Source: Rubellimicrobium rubrum
GTDB taxonomy: Bacteria; Pseudomonadota; Alphaproteobacteria; Rhodobacterales; Rhodobacteraceae
Direction: 5' to 3'
NCBI RefSeq assembly: GCF_006152115.1
Contig: NZ_VDFU01000003.1
Coordinates: forward strand, 1 to 64,000
DNA length: 64,000 bases
The stretch's first letter is position 1, and every line of letters starts with the position of its first letter. This document shows positions 53,158 through 64,000 of this stretch, piece by piece. Below the pieces are notes generated by a model. It worked only from the letters and a program-made list of their open reading frames with translations, made no database searches and was not told the DNA's origin. The position numbers and the translations under genes were made by a program.

Positions 53158-54656
53158 GGCCCAACATCCTCATCCTCATGGCGGACCAGCTGACCGGGAC
53201 GCTGTGGCGGGACGGACCGGCGAACTGGCTGCATGCGCCCAACCTGCGCAAGCTGGCCGAACGGTCCGTGCGGTTTGCCAATGCCTATACCGGCTCCCCG
53301 CTGTGCGCCCCGGCCCGCGCCTCGGTCATGTCCGGGCAGTTGCCGTCCCGGACAGGGGTCTATGACAACGCGGCCGAGTTCACGTCCTCCGTACCGACCT
53401 TTGCCCATCACCTGCGGCGGGCGGGCTATCAGACCGCGCTGTCGGGCAAGATGCATTTCGTCGGCCCCGACCAGTTGCACGGCCTGGAGCAGCGGCTCAC
53501 GACCGACATCTACCCGGCCGATTTCGGCTGGACGCCGGATTACCGCAAGCCCGGCGAACGGATCGACTGGTGGTATCACAACTTGGGCTCCGTTTCGGGC
53601 GCGGGCGTGGCCGAGATCACCAACCAGTACGAGTACGACGACGAGGTGGCCCATCTGGCCGTCCAGAAGCTGTATGACCTGGCGCGCGGCCACGATCCCC
53701 GGCCCTGGTGTCTGACGGTGAGCTTCACGCACCCCCACGACCCCTATGTGGCCCGGCGCAAGTACTGGGACCTGTACGAGGATTGCGAGCACCTCGATCC
53801 CCCGGTCGCGCCGATCCCCTACGACTCTATGGACCCGCATTCGAAGCGGCTCATGGACGCCTGCGACTGGCGGTCCTCCGAGATCACGCCCGAGATGATG
53901 CGCCGCGCGCGCCGGGGCTACTTCGCCAACATCACCTATGTGGACGAGAAGATCGGCGAGATCCTGGCGGTGCTGGAGGCCACGCGGCAGGAAGCCATCG
54001 TCGTCTTCCTGTCCGACCACGGTGACATGCTGGGCGACCGGGGCCTGTGGTTCAAGATGAACTTCTTCGAAGGCTCGGCCGCCGTGCCGATGATGATCGC
54101 TGCGCCCGGACTGGAGCCGGGTCGCATCGAGACCCCGGTCAGCACCATCGACCTCTGCCCGACGCTCTGCGACCTTGCAGGCGTCTCCATGGATGACGTG
54201 ATCCCATGGACGGACGGCGTTTCGCTGGTCCCCGTCGCCCGCGGGGCAGAGCGCGGGCCGGTGCCGATGGAATACGCCGCCGAAGGCTCCGAAGCGCCGA
54301 TGGTGGGGCTGCGGGATGGGCGCTGGAAATATGTTCGCTGTGCGCTCGATCCGGAGATGCTGTTCGACCTTGATGCCGACCCGAACGAACTGACCGACCT
54401 GGCCGGCGATCCGGCGCAGGCCGAGGTGTTGGGCCGGCTGCGTGCCATGGCGGACGAACGCTGGGACCTGAACGCCTTCGATGCCGCCGTGCGCGAAAGC
54501 CAAGCCCGTCGCTGGGTCGTCTACGAGGCCTTAAGAAACGGGTCGTATTACCCTTGGGACTTCCAACCGCTCCAGCGGGCGTCCGAGCGGTACATGCGAA
54601 ATCATATGGACCTCAACGTGCTCGAAGAGAATCAGCGCTTCCCGCGGGGCGAATGA
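53154..54656 (+). CDS. betC: Choline sulfatase BetC
   Basis: A 500-residue sulfatase that releases choline from choline-O-sulfate, an osmolyte common in marine and plant environments. The nucleophile position Cys51 in LCAPARA fits the CxPxR-type motif that must be oxidised to formylglycine. Asp11 and Gln12 (MADQLTG) and the later [11 protein letters not shown] provide metal ligands. No formylglycine-generating enzyme gene is in the window. The gene overlaps betI and precedes betB by 1 nt. Confidence 0.93.
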   Translation: MRPNILILMADQLTGTLWRDGPANWLHAPNLRKLAERSVRFANAYTGSPLCAPARASVMSGQLPSRTGVYDNAAEFTSSVPTFAHHLRRAGYQTALSGKMHFVGPDQLHGLEQRLTTDIYPADFGWTPDYRKPGERIDWWYHNLGSVSGAGVAEITNQYEYDDEVAHLAVQKLYDLARGHDPRPWCLTVSFTHPHDPYVARRKYWDLYEDCEHLDPPVAPIPYDSMDPHSKRLMDACDWRSSEITPEMMRRARRGYFANITYVDEKIGEILAVLEATRQEAIVVFLSDHGDMLGDRGLWFKMNFFEGSAAVPMMIAAPGLEPGRIETPVSTIDLCPTLCDLAGVSMDDVIPWTDGVSLVPVARGAERGPVPMEYAAEGSEAPMVGLRDGRWKYVRCALDPEMLFDLDADPNELTDLAGDPAQAEVLGRLRAMADERWDLNAFDAAVRESQARRWVVYEALRNGSYYPWDFQPLQRASERYMRNHMDLNVLEENQRFPRGE

Positions 54657-54657
54657 C

Positions 54658-56112
54658 ATGACCCAGATCCAGCCTGCCGCCAGCCATTTCGTGGACGGCC
54701 AGTACCTTGAGGATGCGACCGGGGAAGCGATCCCCGTCCTGTACCCGGCAACGGGCGAGGTCATCGCGACGGTCCACGCCGCAACGCCCGCGGTGGTCGA
54801 GGCGGCCTTGGCCTCAGCCGCGCGGGCCCAGAAAGAATGGGCGGCCCTGCGGGGCGTGGAGCGGGGGCGGGTGCTCCGTCGCGCCGCCGACATCATCCGC
54901 GAGCGGAACCGCGACCTGTCCGTGCTGGAAACCTACGACACCGGCAAGCCCTTGTCGGAAACCCTGGTGGCCGACGCCATGAGCGCGGCGGACGCGCTCG
55001 AATACCTTGGCGGCCTCGCGGCGACCCTGTCGGGAGAGCACATCCAGCTCGGCTCCGACTTCGTCTACACGCGACGCGAGCCGCTGGGTGTCTGCGTCGG
55101 CATCGGCGCTTGGAACTACCCGACCCAGATCGCCGCCTGGAAGGGGGCCCCGGCGCTCGCTTGCGGCAATGCGATGGTGTTCAAACCATCCGAGACCACG
55201 CCGCTCGGCGCGTTGAAGTTGGCCGAGATCCTGATCGAGGCGGGGGCCCCGGCGGGTCTCTACAACGTCGTGCAGGGCATGGGAGCCGTAGGCTCGGCCC
55301 TGATCGCCGATCCGCGCGTGGCCAAGGTGTCGATCACCGGGTCGGTGCCGACCGGGACCAAGGTCTACGAAGCCGCTGCCCGAGGCATGAAGCATGTCAC
55401 CCTGGAGCTTGGCGGCAAGTCGCCGCTGATCGTGTTCGAGGACGCCGACATCGACAATGCCGTGTCGGGCGCGATCTTGGGCAACTTCTACTCCTCGGGG
55501 CAGGTCTGCTCCAATGGGACGCGGGTCTTCGTCCAGCGCGGGATCAAGGACGCCTTCCTGAGCCGCCTGAGAGAGCGCCTCGACGGCGTCGTCATGGGCG
55601 ACCCGCAGGACGAGGCCACGAACTTCGGCCCCATGGTCAGCCAGCGCCAGCGTGAGATCGTCGAAGGCTTCATCCGGACAGGGATCGAGGAGGGCGCGAG
55701 GTTGGTCGCCGGCGGAGGGCGGCCCGACCGTCCCGGCTTCTGGATCGAACCCACGGTGTTCGCTGACGTGACCGACACCATGGCCATCGCGCGGGACGAG
55801 ATCTTCGGGCCGGTCATGTCCGTTCTCGACTTCGACACCGAGGAGGAGGTGCTGGCGCGGGCCAACGCCACCGAGTTCGGGCTTGCCGCCGGGGTGTTCA
55901 CGCGCGACCTCGCGCGCGGGCACCGGGTCGCGGCCGGGTTCGAGGCCGGAACCTGCTTCATCAACGCCTACAACCTCACGCCCGTGGAGGCCCCGTTCGG
56001 GGGCATGAAGCGGTCCGGGATCGGCCGTGAGAACGGCAAGGCCGCCATCGAGCACTATTCGCAACTCAAGTCCGTCTATGTCGGCATGAACCGCGTAGAG
56101 GCGCCCTTCTGA
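54658..56112 (+). CDS. betB: Betaine aldehyde dehydrogenase BetB
   Basis: A 484-residue NAD(P)-dependent aldehyde dehydrogenase, second oxidation step from choline to glycine betaine. Catalytic Cys284 ([14 protein letters not shown]), Glu250 (LELGGKSPL) and Asn153 (AWNYPTQ) are present. Typical BetB end with SVYVGM. It overlaps the betA start by 1 nt. Confidence 0.96.
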   Translation: MTQIQPAASHFVDGQYLEDATGEAIPVLYPATGEVIATVHAATPAVVEAALASAARAQKEWAALRGVERGRVLRRAADIIRERNRDLSVLETYDTGKPLSETLVADAMSAADALEYLGGLAATLSGEHIQLGSDFVYTRREPLGVCVGIGAWNYPTQIAAWKGAPALACGNAMVFKPSETTPLGALKLAEILIEAGAPAGLYNVVQGMGAVGSALIADPRVAKVSITGSVPTGTKVYEAAARGMKHVTLELGGKSPLIVFEDADIDNAVSGAILGNFYSSGQVCSNGTRVFVQRGIKDAFLSRLRERLDGVVMGDPQDEATNFGPMVSQRQREIVEGFIRTGIEEGARLVAGGGRPDRPGFWIEPTVFADVTDTMAIARDEIFGPVMSVLDFDTEEEVLARANATEFGLAAGVFTRDLARGHRVAAGFEAGTCFINAYNLTPVEAPFGGMKRSGIGRENGKAAIEHYSQLKSVYVGMNRVEAPF

Positions 56113-57800
56113 TGTTGGAAGCGGATTACATCGTCGTCGGCGCGGGAAGCGCGGGCTGCGCCATCGCGTACCGCCTGTCGGAGGCCGGACGCTCCGTGCT
56201 GGTCATCGAAGCCGGAGGCTCCGACTGGGGCCCGTTCATCCGGATGCCCGCCGCGCTGTCCTATCCCATGAACATGGCCCGCTATGACTGGGGCTTCCGC
56301 ACCGAGCCCGAGCCTCATCTGGGCGGGCGCGTGCTGGCCACCCCCCGGGGTCGGGTGATCGGCGGGTCATCCTCGATCAACGGCATGGTCTATGTGCGCG
56401 GCCACGCCAAGGACTACGACCACTGGGCCGAGAGTGGGGCCACGGGATGGTCCTATGCCGACGTGCTGCCTTACTTCCGGCGCATGGAGAACTGGCACGG
56501 GCAGACCGGCGATCCGTCATGGCGCGGTCAGGACGGTCCGCTGCATGTCACCCGCGGTCCGGCGGACAACCCGTTGGCGCAAGCCTTCCTCAAGGCCGGT
56601 CACGAGGCGGGCTACCCTCTCACCGACGATCCGAACGGCCACCAGCAGGAAGGGTTCGGCCCGATGGAGGCGACCATCTGGCGCGCCCGCCGCTGGTCCG
56701 CCGCCTGGGCCTATCTGCGTCCCGCCCTGCGTCGGGTGAACTGCGACCTTGTGAACGGCATTGCGCGCCGCGTGGTGATCCGCAACGGGCGCGCGGTCGG
56801 CGTGGAGATCGACAGCTTCAACGGGGTGCAGACCATCAAGGCGCGGCGCGAGGTCATCGTGGCGTCGTCCTCCATCAACTCCCCCAAGCTCCTGATGCAG
56901 TCGGGCATCGGGCCCGGACGGCACCTGCAGGACCTGGGCATTCCCGTCGTGGCGGATCGGCCCGGCGTGGGACAGAACCTTCAGGACCATCTGGAGATCT
57001 ACGTCCAGCAGGCGGCGACACAGCCGGTGTCGCTGTTCCGCTACTGGAGCCTGCACGGCAAGGCGATGGTTGGCGCCCGGTGGCTGTTCACCGGCAGCGG
57101 CGTCGGCGCCTCGAACCAGTTCGAGGCCGGCGCCTTCATCCGCTCGCGACCCGGGGTGGAATATCCCGACATCCAGTTCCATTTCCTGCCTATCGCGGTC
57201 CGCTACGACGGACGGGCGGCGGCCGAGGGGCATGGATTCCAGGCGCATGTGGGACCGATGCGGTCCCCGTCGCGCGGCTCTGTCACCCTACGGTCGCCCG
57301 ACCCGACCGCCGCGCCCAGGATCCTGTTCAACTACATGTCCACCGAGGAGGACTGGCGCGACTTCCGGACCTGCATCCGCCTGACCCGCGAGATCTTCGG
57401 GCAGGACGCGTTCAAGCCCTTCGCAGGCCGCGAGATCAGCCCCAGCGCCGACGTGGTGAGCGACGAACAGCTCGACGGGGTCATCCGCGACCATGTGGAA
57501 AGCGCCTATCATCCCTGCGGGACCTGCAAGATGGGCGCGGTGGACGATCCCATGACGGTCGTGGACCCGGAATGCCGCGTCATCGGGGTGGACGGGCTGC
57601 GCGTGGCCGACAGTTCCATCTTCCCGCGCGTGACCAACGGCAACCTCAACGCGCCCTCGATCATGACCGGGGAAAAGGCCGCCGACCACATCCTCGGGCG
57701 GCAAGCCTTGCCCCGAGACGAGCGGCAGCCCTGGATCGATCCCGATTGGTACGCAGGGCAGCGGCCCCTGCGCCGTCCCAGCGCAGCCGCAGCCGAGTAG
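56112..57800 (+). CDS. betA: Choline dehydrogenase BetA
   Basis: A 562-residue FAD-dependent GMC oxidoreductase, membrane-associated, that oxidises choline to betaine aldehyde. N-terminal FAD motif [17 protein letters not shown] (with GAGSAG) and C-terminal catalytic region [11 protein letters not shown] plus [19 protein letters not shown] are as in E. coli BetA. Last gene of the betICBA unit; no clear terminator follows. Confidence 0.96.
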   Translation: MLEADYIVVGAGSAGCAIAYRLSEAGRSVLVIEAGGSDWGPFIRMPAALSYPMNMARYDWGFRTEPEPHLGGRVLATPRGRVIGGSSSINGMVYVRGHAKDYDHWAESGATGWSYADVLPYFRRMENWHGQTGDPSWRGQDGPLHVTRGPADNPLAQAFLKAGHEAGYPLTDDPNGHQQEGFGPMEATIWRARRWSAAWAYLRPALRRVNCDLVNGIARRVVIRNGRAVGVEIDSFNGVQTIKARREVIVASSSINSPKLLMQSGIGPGRHLQDLGIPVVADRPGVGQNLQDHLEIYVQQAATQPVSLFRYWSLHGKAMVGARWLFTGSGVGASNQFEAGAFIRSRPGVEYPDIQFHFLPIAVRYDGRAAAEGHGFQAHVGPMRSPSRGSVTLRSPDPTAAPRILFNYMSTEEDWRDFRTCIRLTREIFGQDAFKPFAGREISPSADVVSDEQLDGVIRDHVESAYHPCGTCKMGAVDDPMTVVDPECRVIGVDGLRVADSSIFPRVTNGNLNAPSIMTGEKAADHILGRQALPRDERQPWIDPDWYAGQRPLRRPSAAAAE

Positions 57801-58218
57801 CTCAGCCCAGAGCTCCTCGGGCCGCTGGGTTTCTCGGCCTGAGCCGTCGTCTTTGGCGCAGATCCGCAGGCTCGCTTGCCTCCAAGCTGTCCCGCTGAGC
57901 AGAGTACTGGCTTGCAGATTGCAGCGCGCCGGTGGCAGACGTCTGAGGTCATAGTGCCGTTCGGCCCACCTTGGTCGCCTCGAACTGGCTTGCGCCACTA
58001 TCATTTGCGGAACCATTCGCGCTCTGGACCGCGGGTCCATAAATTTGGAGCATCGGCCGCTGACGTGGGACCGACCACTCCAGATCGAACTGCTGCAAGG
58101 TGAGGGTCGGAGCTAAGCGACCCCCACTGGGTCCAGGCCGAAACAAGGCAGGGGTGTGATGGGGCGGGCAGGGATGTGACCCGGCCCGCTGCCTCCGATT
58201 GACGGCTTCAGGTCCGCC
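57801..58218. other. Intergenic region between betA and lpdA
   Basis: About 420 bp between two convergent genes. I see no reading frame with a ribosome site or family motif on either strand, no tRNA and no strong terminator with a T-run. It is probably decayed or spacer DNA. Confidence 0.5.
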
Positions 58219-59607
58219 TCAGGCGTGGATCGCCCCGTCGCCGCAGGCCAGAGCCGCCTCGCGCATCGCCTCCGAGAACGTCGGGTGAGCGTGGCAGGTG
58301 CGGGCCAGATCCTCGGCCGCTGCACCGAACTCCATGGCCACCGCGACCTCATGGATCAGATCGCCGGCCATCGGGCCGATGACATGCGCCCCAAGGATCC
58401 GATCTGTGGCCTTGTCCGCCAGGATCTTGACGAAGCCATCGGCCTGGAAGACGGCCTTGGCGCGGGCGTTGCCCATGAAGGGGAACTTGCCGACCTTGTA
58501 GGCGCGTCCCTCGGCCTTGAGTTGCTCCTCGGTCAGCCCCACCGAGGCGACCTCGGGCGTCGTGTAGATGACCGAGGGGATCACGGCATAGTTCACATGG
58601 CCATGCTGCCCCGCCAGGACCTCGGCCATCGCCATGCCCTCGTCCTCGGCCTTGTGGGCGAGCATGGGACCTTCGCGAACATCGCCGATGGCATAGACAC
58701 CCGGGATGTTCGTGGCGAAGCGTGCATCGGTGGCGATCTGGCCGCGCTGGGTCATCTGAATACCAAGCGCATCGAGCCCCAAGCCATCGACATAGGGCTT
58801 CCGGCCCGTGGCCACGAGGACGACGTCGGCCTCGATCCGAGCTTCCTCCTCGGACTTGCGAGACTTGTGGACGACGATCGCGCCGGTGGCGGTGCGCTCG
58901 ACCCCCTGCACTGCGGTGCCCAGGACGAAGGTCAGGCCCTGCTTCTGGAGGATGCGCTGAAACTGCTTCGCGACCTCTCCATCCATGCCGGGGGTGATCT
59001 GGTCGAGGTATTCCACCACCGTCACCTTGGCCCCGAGGCGGGCATAGACCGACCCCATCTCCAGCCCGATCACCCCCGCGCCGATCACCACAAGGGTCTT
59101 GGGGATGGCCCCAAGGGTCAGGGCACCGGTCGAGGTGATAATGACCTCCTCGTCCACGGTGACGCCGGGCAGGGTGGAGGACTGTGACCCGGAGGCGATC
59201 ACGATGGCCTTAGCCTCGTGCACGTCGTCGCCGACCCTGACCTGGCCGGGGGACGGGATGCTGGCGAAGCCCTTGATCCAGTCGATCTTGTTCTTCTTGA
59301 ACAGAAACTCGATCCCGCCGGTGTTCCCGGCGATGACCTCGTCCTTGTAGGACAGCATTCTGGCCCAGTCGACCTGGGGCGGCTGAACCATCAGGCCCAT
59401 CTTGGCAAAGTTATGGTTCGCCTCGTGTAGTTCGTGGGTCGCATGAAGAAGCGCCTTTGAGGGGATGCAGCCTACATTGAGGCAGGTGCCGCCCAGGGTC
59501 GCCCGCCCTTCGGCCACGCCGACCTTGAGCCCCAGCTGCGCGGCACGGATCGCGCACACATAGCCACCCGGGCCCGCGCCGATCACGATGAGGTCGTAGG
59601 TGGCCAT
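58219..59607 (-). CDS. lpdA: Dihydrolipoyl dehydrogenase (E3)
   Basis: A 462-residue FAD enzyme that reoxidises dihydrolipoamide, here most likely the E3 of 2-oxoglutarate dehydrogenase, given sucA and sucB upstream. FAD motif GAGPGG, redox pair Cys42/Cys47 ([13 protein letters not shown]), NAD motif [11 protein letters not shown], and C-terminal catalytic HAHPTFSE are all present. Longer upstream frame rejected; the ATG before [11 protein letters not shown] is used. Confidence 0.96.
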   Translation of the reverse strand: MATYDLIVIGAGPGGYVCAIRAAQLGLKVGVAEGRATLGGTCLNVGCIPSKALLHATHELHEANHNFAKMGLMVQPPQVDWARMLSYKDEVIAGNTGGIEFLFKKNKIDWIKGFASIPSPGQVRVGDDVHEAKAIVIASGSQSSTLPGVTVDEEVIITSTGALTLGAIPKTLVVIGAGVIGLEMGSVYARLGAKVTVVEYLDQITPGMDGEVAKQFQRILQKQGLTFVLGTAVQGVERTATGAIVVHKSRKSEEEARIEADVVLVATGRKPYVDGLGLDALGIQMTQRGQIATDARFATNIPGVYAIGDVREGPMLAHKAEDEGMAMAEVLAGQHGHVNYAVIPSVIYTTPEVASVGLTEEQLKAEGRAYKVGKFPFMGNARAKAVFQADGFVKILADKATDRILGAHVIGPMAGDLIHEVAVAMEFGAAAEDLARTCHAHPTFSEAMREAALACGDGAIHA

Positions 59608-59621
59608 CAGTTCACTCCAAG

Positions 59622-60011
59622 TCAGAAAAGGGCTGCCAGGATCATCAGCAGCGTCGAAACCCAGCCCACGCCCCAACAGGCCGACCTGAGCCGGGCCAAG
59701 CCGAGGACGTAAGCCGGCACATAAAGGACGCGCGCGATCACATAAAGCCACGCGCAGACCGCCGTTAGGCGGCTGGTCTCTTCGCCCAGCGACACCACAA
59801 CGACCGCTATGGCGAAAAGGATCAAGTTCTCGGTGTGGTTCGACATGGCCCGCTGGGCGCGTGCAGCCCGGCCCCGATGAGGCGGAGGCTCGTCGCGGTT
59901 CGACACCTGATAGTCGATGTTGCCCTGCTGGCGTACGAAATAGCCGAACACGCCCAGTTGCCCGAACTGGACGAGTGCAGCGAAGGCCAAGGCCGTGAGT
60001 TCCGCCGTCAT
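59622..60011 (-). CDS. MAPEG family membrane protein
   Basis: A 129-residue protein with four membrane helices and the MAPEG layout: after helix 1, [29 protein letters not shown] carries the loop-and-helix pattern typical of the family (RAxRAxxNxxEN). Bacterial MAPEG proteins are often glutathione-related or of unknown function. It sits between lpdA and sucB, as small membrane proteins do in roseobacters. It is followed by a 14-bp gap to lpdA. Confidence 0.85.
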   Translation of the reverse strand: MTAELTALAFAALVQFGQLGVFGYFVRQQGNIDYQVSNRDEPPPHRGRAARAQRAMSNHTENLILFAIAVVVVSLGEETSRLTAVCAWLYVIARVLYVPAYVLGLARLRSACWGVGWVSTLLMILAALF

Positions 60012-60012
60012 G

Positions 60013-60258
60013 TCAGACCGTTTCCAGGAAATGCGCCGTCATCGGCCCGCCGAACCCCTGCTCCTTGCGAAGCCAGACCTTTGCTCGCGCCACGTCGCCG
60101 ACCTCGAACAGCATGAGCACGCGGCTCCGGGTGTCCGAGTCCCGCCACATCTGGAGCAGGGTGAGCCCTGCTTCCATACGTTCAGTGCGCTCAGAGTCGA
60201 AGTCACGCTTCCAGCCGCTGAAGTCGGATGTGTCGAGCTGGCACAGGAGCTGCATCAT
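60013..60258 (-). CDS. Small protein of unknown function
   Basis: An 81-residue soluble protein (MMQLLCQLDTSDFSGWKRDF at the start) with an alternating strand-helix pattern like the ferredoxin-like alpha/beta barrel proteins (Dabb/ABM). The closest features are SGWKRDFDSERTERMEAGL and a LFEVGDVARAKVWL helix. I cannot assign a family. It overlaps closely with the MAPEG gene (1-nt gap) and lies in the 2-oxoglutarate dehydrogenase operon. Confidence 0.65.
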   Translation of the reverse strand: MMQLLCQLDTSDFSGWKRDFDSERTERMEAGLTLLQMWRDSDTRSRVLMLFEVGDVARAKVWLRKEQGFGGPMTAHFLETV

Positions 60259-60320
60259 GGCGTCATCCTTCCGGAGTTTGGGTCACGCCAACCATGTAGG
60301 TTGCGTGACCCGAGCCTCCA

Positions 60321-61601
60321 TCAGAGGTCCATGAGCAGGCGGCGCGGATCCTCCAGCGCGTCCTTGACGCGGACGAGGAAGGTCACGGCGCCCTTGCCGT
60401 CCACGATCCGGTGATCGTAGCTCAGGGCCAGGTACATCATCGGGCGAATGACGATCTGACCACCGACCACGACCGGGCGGTCCTGGATCTTGTGCATGCC
60501 CAGGATGCCGGACTGGGGCGGATTCAGGATCGGGGACGACATCAGCGACCCATAGACGCCGCCGTTCGAGATGGTGAAGCTGCCACCTTGCATGTCGGCC
60601 ATCGACAGCTTGCCGTCGCGCGCCCGGAGACCCAGCTCGGCGATCTCCTTCTCGATCTGGGCAAAGCCCTTCTGGTCGGCATCGCGCACCACGGGCACGA
60701 CGAGGCCAGTGGGCGTGCCCACGGCGACCCCCATGTGGACGTAGCGCTTGTAGACTACCTCGTCTCCGTCGATCTCCGCATTGACTTCGGGCACTTCCTG
60801 AAGGGCGTGGACGCAGGCGCGGACGAAGAAGGACATGAAGCCGAGCTTCACCTTGTGCTTCTTCTCGAAGGCGTCCTTGTATTCGTTCCGGATCGCCATG
60901 ATGGCCGACATGTCGGCCTCGTTGTAGGTGGTCAGCATCGCCGCGGTGTTCTGCGCCTCCTTGAGGCGACGGGCGATGGTCTGGCGCAACCGGGTCATCT
61001 TGACCCGCTCCTCGCGCCCGACGTCCTGGGCGGCGGTGGGTGCGCGGGGCGCCTGCGAAACAGGAGCCGGAGCAGCCTTGGGCTGATCGAGGGCGCGCAA
61101 AACGTCCTCCTTCATCACACGCCCATCACGGCCGCTGGCCTGGACGGCGTCGCGCGACAGGTCGTTGTCGGCCATGAGCTTTTTGGCCGACGGGGCATCT
61201 TCCGGCGCGCGGGGTGCGCCAGCACTGGCTGGGGTCGTGGGCTCCGGGCCGTAGTTGGCCGGGCCCGAGGGCGCGCCGACCGGAGCCGGATGCGTGGCGG
61301 GCGAATCCTGAGGCGCAGTGGCGACGCCCGCAGGTTCGGCCGCCTTGGAGGGGGCGGCACCCGCCCCTTCCGAGATCGTCGCAAGAAGCGCATTGGGACC
61401 GACGGTCGTCCCCTCGGCTGCGACGATGTCGCCCAGCGTGCCAGCGGACGGAGCCGGAACCTCGACCGTGACCTTGTCGGTTTCCAGTTCACAGAGCATC
61501 TCGTCCGCGGCGACCGTGTCGCCCGGCTTCTTGAACCAGGTCGCGACGGTCGCTTCGGTGACGCTTTCGCCCAGCGCGGGCACGCGGACTTCGATGGCCA
61601 T
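60321..61601 (-). CDS. sucB: 2-oxoglutarate dehydrogenase E2, dihydrolipoyl succinyltransferase
   Basis: A 426-residue E2 with one N-terminal lipoyl domain (Lys43 in ETDKVTVEV), a Pro/Ala-rich linker, a peripheral subunit-binding domain ([17 protein letters not shown]...GRVMKEDVL), and a catalytic domain ending in [13 protein letters not shown] with the catalytic histidine and aspartate. Transfers succinyl groups in the TCA cycle. Starts 5 nt after sucA; the ATG before [11 protein letters not shown] is chosen. Confidence 0.96.
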   Translation of the reverse strand: MAIEVRVPALGESVTEATVATWFKKPGDTVAADEMLCELETDKVTVEVPAPSAGTLGDIVAAEGTTVGPNALLATISEGAGAAPSKAAEPAGVATAPQDSPATHPAPVGAPSGPANYGPEPTTPASAGAPRAPEDAPSAKKLMADNDLSRDAVQASGRDGRVMKEDVLRALDQPKAAPAPVSQAPRAPTAAQDVGREERVKMTRLRQTIARRLKEAQNTAAMLTTYNEADMSAIMAIRNEYKDAFEKKHKVKLGFMSFFVRACVHALQEVPEVNAEIDGDEVVYKRYVHMGVAVGTPTGLVVPVVRDADQKGFAQIEKEIAELGLRARDGKLSMADMQGGSFTISNGGVYGSLMSSPILNPPQSGILGMHKIQDRPVVVGGQIVIRPMMYLALSYDHRIVDGKGAVTFLVRVKDALEDPRRLLMDL

Positions 61602-61606
61602 GTGAC

Positions 61607-64000
61607 TTACTTTCCTTCGATGGTCAGCGCTTCGTCCACGAGCGCCTGTTGCTGGGCCTTGTGCGAGGAGGCGAGACCGGTGGCCGGGCTCGCCGAGGCC
61701 GGACGGCCGACATAGGCCGGCCGCTTGTGAGCCGCGTCGATGCGGCCGAGGACCCATTCGATGTTGGGCTCGATAAAGGTCCAGGCCCCCTGGTTCTTGG
61801 GCTCTTCCTGGCACCAGATCATCTCGGCGTTCTTGAAGCGCGACAGTTCCTTGACGAGGCTCTGGGCCGGGAACGGATAGAACTGCTCGACGCGCAGCAG
61901 ATAGACGTCATCGATGCCGCGCGCGTCCCGTTCCTCCAGCAGGTCGTAGTAGACCTTGCCCGAGCAGAGCACGACCCGGCGGATCTGGTCATCGGACTTG
62001 AGGGTCGTGGCCGAGTTGCCCTTCTCCGCGTCATCCCAGACGATCCGGTGGAAGCTGGAGTTCGTCGTGAAATCCTCGGCCTTGGACACGGCGAGCTTGT
62101 GCCGCAGGAGCGACTTGGGCGTCATCAGGACCAGCGGCTTGCGGAAGCCGCGATGGATCTGCCGCCGCAGGATGTGGAAGTAGTTCGCGGGGGTGGTGCA
62201 GTTCGCGACAATCCAGTTGTCCTGGCCGCAGGACTGGAGGAACCGCTCCAGGCGCGCCGAGGAGTGTTCGGGCCCTTGCCCCTCGAACCCGTGGGGCAGG
62301 AGCATGACAAGGCCCGACATCCGCAGCCACTTGGATTCGCCGCTGCTGATGAACTGGTCGAACATGATCTGCGCGCCGTTGGCGAAGTCGCCGAACTGCG
62401 CTTCCCACATCACGAGCGCGTTGGGCTCGCTCAGTGAATAGCCGTACTCGAAGCCGAGCACCGCATATTCCGACAGCATCGAGTCGATGACCTCGTAGCG
62501 GGCTTGACCCTCACGGATGCTGTTGAGCGGGTAGTGCCGTTCCTCGGTCACCTGGTCGATGAACGCGGAATGACGCTGGCTGAAGGTGCCGCGCGTGGAG
62601 TCCTGGCCCGAAAGACGGACAGGATAACCCTCTGTCAGCAGGCTCCCAAAGGCCAGGGCCTCGGCGGTCGCCCAGTCGAAGCCTTCGCCAGTCGCGAACA
62701 TCTGCTTCTTGGATTCGAGTTGCCGCTCCACGGTCTTGTGGATCGCGAACCCTTCGGGGATCCGGGTCAGTGCGGTGCCGATCGCACGCAGGGCTTCGGG
62801 GGTGATCGCCGTTGCGCCGCGCTCGTACTCCTTGTCGTTCTGCCGGTCGATGTGGGACCAGCGTCCGTCGAGCCAGTCCGCCTTGTTCGGGCGGAACTGC
62901 TTGCCGGCCTCGAACTCCTCGTTCAGCTTGGCTTGGAACTGAGCCTTCATCTCCTCGACCTCACCCTCGGGGATGAGGCCGTCCTTAACCAGCCGCTCGG
63001 TGTAGAGGGTCAGCGTGGTCTTCTGCTTCTTGATCCGGTTGTACATGGCCGGATTGGTGAACATGGGCTCATCGCCCTCGTTGTGACCGAAGCGCCGGTA
63101 GCAGAAGATGTCGATGACGACATCCTTGTGGAACTTCTGCCGGAACTCGACGGCCACCTTGGCGGCATGCACCACCGCCTCGGGGTCGTCGCCATTGACG
63201 TGGAAGATCGGCGCCTCGACCATGAGCGCGATGTCGGTCGGGTAGGGCGAGGACCGCGAGAAGCTGGGCGCGGTCGTGAAGCCGATCTGGTTGTTCACGA
63301 CGATGTGGATGGTGCCGCCGGTGCGGTGGCCCTTGAGGCCCGACAGGCCAAAGCATTCCGCGACCACACCCTGGCCCGCGAAGGCTGCATCACCGTGCAA
63401 CAAGATCGACAGCACGCGGGTACGGTCGGAGTCATGAAGCTGGTCCTGCTTGGCGCGGACCTTGCCGATGACCACAGGGTTGACCGCCTCCAGGTGGGAC
63501 GGGTTGGCCGTCAGCGACAGGTGCACCTTGTTGCCGTCGAACTCGCGGTCCGACGAGGCCCCGAGGTGGTACTTCACGTCGCCCGAGCCGTCCACGTCGT
63601 CGGGCTTGTACGAGCCGCCCTGGAACTCGTGGAAGATGGCGCGATAGGGCTTGCCCATCACGTTCGCCAGGATGTTCAGGCGGCCCCGGTGGGGCATGCC
63701 GATCACGATGTCCTGGATGCCCAGCGCGCCGCCGCGCTTGATGATCTGCTCCATCGCGGGGATCAGCGCTTCACCACCGTCAAGGCCGAACCGCTTCGTG
63801 CCCGTGTATTTCACGTGCAGGAACTTTTCGAAGCCTTCAGCTTCGACGAGTTTGTTCAGGATCGCCTTGCGCCCGTTCTGGGTGAAGCTGATCTCCTTGC
63901 CGTAGCCTTCGATCCGCTCCTTGAGCCACTGCGCCTGGGCCGGGTCCGAGATGTGCATGTACTGCATCGCAAAGGTGCCGCAGTAGGTGCGCTTCACGAT
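61607..64000 (-). CDS. sucA: 2-oxoglutarate dehydrogenase E1 (truncated by window edge)
   Basis: The C-terminal 797 residues of a thiamine diphosphate-dependent E1; the N-terminal part (roughly 150-200 residues) lies right of the window. Landmarks include [12 protein letters not shown] near the fragment start, GMPHRGRLN, the TPP-binding [30 protein letters not shown] and the C-terminal [10 protein letters not shown] and EEPKNQGAW. It heads the sucAB-(small proteins)-lpdA block read leftward. Confidence 0.96.
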   Translation of the reverse strand: MVKRTYCGTFAMQYMHISDPAQAQWLKERIEGYGKEISFTQNGRKAILNKLVEAEGFEKFLHVKYTGTKRFGLDGGEALIPAMEQIIKRGGALGIQDIVIGMPHRGRLNILANVMGKPYRAIFHEFQGGSYKPDDVDGSGDVKYHLGASSDREFDGNKVHLSLTANPSHLEAVNPVVIGKVRAKQDQLHDSDRTRVLSILLHGDAAFAGQGVVAECFGLSGLKGHRTGGTIHIVVNNQIGFTTAPSFSRSSPYPTDIALMVEAPIFHVNGDDPEAVVHAAKVAVEFRQKFHKDVVIDIFCYRRFGHNEGDEPMFTNPAMYNRIKKQKTTLTLYTERLVKDGLIPEGEVEEMKAQFQAKLNEEFEAGKQFRPNKADWLDGRWSHIDRQNDKEYERGATAITPEALRAIGTALTRIPEGFAIHKTVERQLESKKQMFATGEGFDWATAEALAFGSLLTEGYPVRLSGQDSTRGTFSQRHSAFIDQVTEERHYPLNSIREGQARYEVIDSMLSEYAVLGFEYGYSLSEPNALVMWEAQFGDFANGAQIMFDQFISSGESKWLRMSGLVMLLPHGFEGQGPEHSSARLERFLQSCGQDNWIVANCTTPANYFHILRRQIHRGFRKPLVLMTPKSLLRHKLAVSKAEDFTTNSSFHRIVWDDAEKGNSATTLKSDDQIRRVVLCSGKVYYDLLEERDARGIDDVYLLRVEQFYPFPAQSLVKELSRFKNAEMIWCQEEPKNQGAWTFIEPNIEWVLGRIDAAHKRPAYVGRPASASPATGLASSHKAQQQALVDEALTIEGK

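Noticed and set aside
1-64000. CRISPR arrays, IS elements or prophage
   Set aside because: No regularly spaced repeats, transposase or integrase motifs, or phage structural genes were seen.

Overview
This 64 kb window is a gene-dense, GC-rich chromosomal segment from an alphaproteobacterium, most likely a member of the Rhodobacteraceae (Roseobacter group). The reasons are the class A RNase P RNA, the short coupled operons, the nor/nnrU arrangement, the choXWV-betICBA choline locus, a DUF1127/LysR pair and the 2-oxoglutarate dehydrogenase block. I see no prophage, complete insertion sequence, plasmid backbone or CRISPR array. The tRNA-Cys flank at about 8.55-9.38 kb is the only stretch that looks like accessory or decayed DNA.

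Layout. 0-6.9 kb: denitrification (NO reduction). A truncated pseudoazurin-like gene, a Crp/Fnr regulator of Dnr/NnrR type and a DUF1858 mini-protein lead into norCBQD, two tiny membrane proteins and nnrU. Two TTG-N8-CAA boxes sit in the two divergent gaps. 7-8.6 kb: glycerate 2-kinase and a Dabb protein. 8.6-9.8 kb: non-coding DNA and tRNA-Cys. 9.8-18.5 kb: isoaspartyl methyltransferase-like protein, TolC, a DUF2497/PopZ-like protein, cobyric acid synthase, a small conserved protein, EF-P, an IMPase-family protein, YgfZ and an MsbA-type ABC exporter. 18.6-22.6 kb: two aminotransferases, a DUF305 protein and a DUF2235 hydrolase. 22.7-25.9 kb: a valyl-tRNA synthetase with two unusual insertions.

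26-34 kb: HdeA-like protein, metF/metR, SuhB, rhomboid protease, ceramidase-family protein, gatCA, a lipoprotein and an amidase whose end overlaps the rnpB promoter. 34.1-38.1 kb: rnpB, rpmG, GNAT, Bax inhibitor-1 family protein, DUF1127, LysR and XRE regulators. 38.2-42.3 kb: HisN, 8-oxoguanine deaminase, a CAP lipoprotein and guanine deaminase. 42.4-48.8 kb: MgtE, 5-formyl-THF cyclo-ligase, a YmdB-type phosphodiesterase, an SLC13 carrier, YebC and a DMT exporter.

48.8-57.8 kb: a complete choline-to-glycine-betaine locus. The ABC importer choXWV carries an exported alpha/beta hydrolase between choX and choW. It is divergent from betI-betC-betB-betA, with a perfect 20-bp BetI-type palindrome between the two. 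58.2-64 kb: lpdA, a MAPEG protein, a small protein, sucB and sucA, the last cut by the window edge.

Most genes are ordinary core genes. The observations most worth following are the ValRS insertions, the hydrolase in the choline importer operon, the tiny membrane proteins of the nor operon and the non-ATG start of the amidase.
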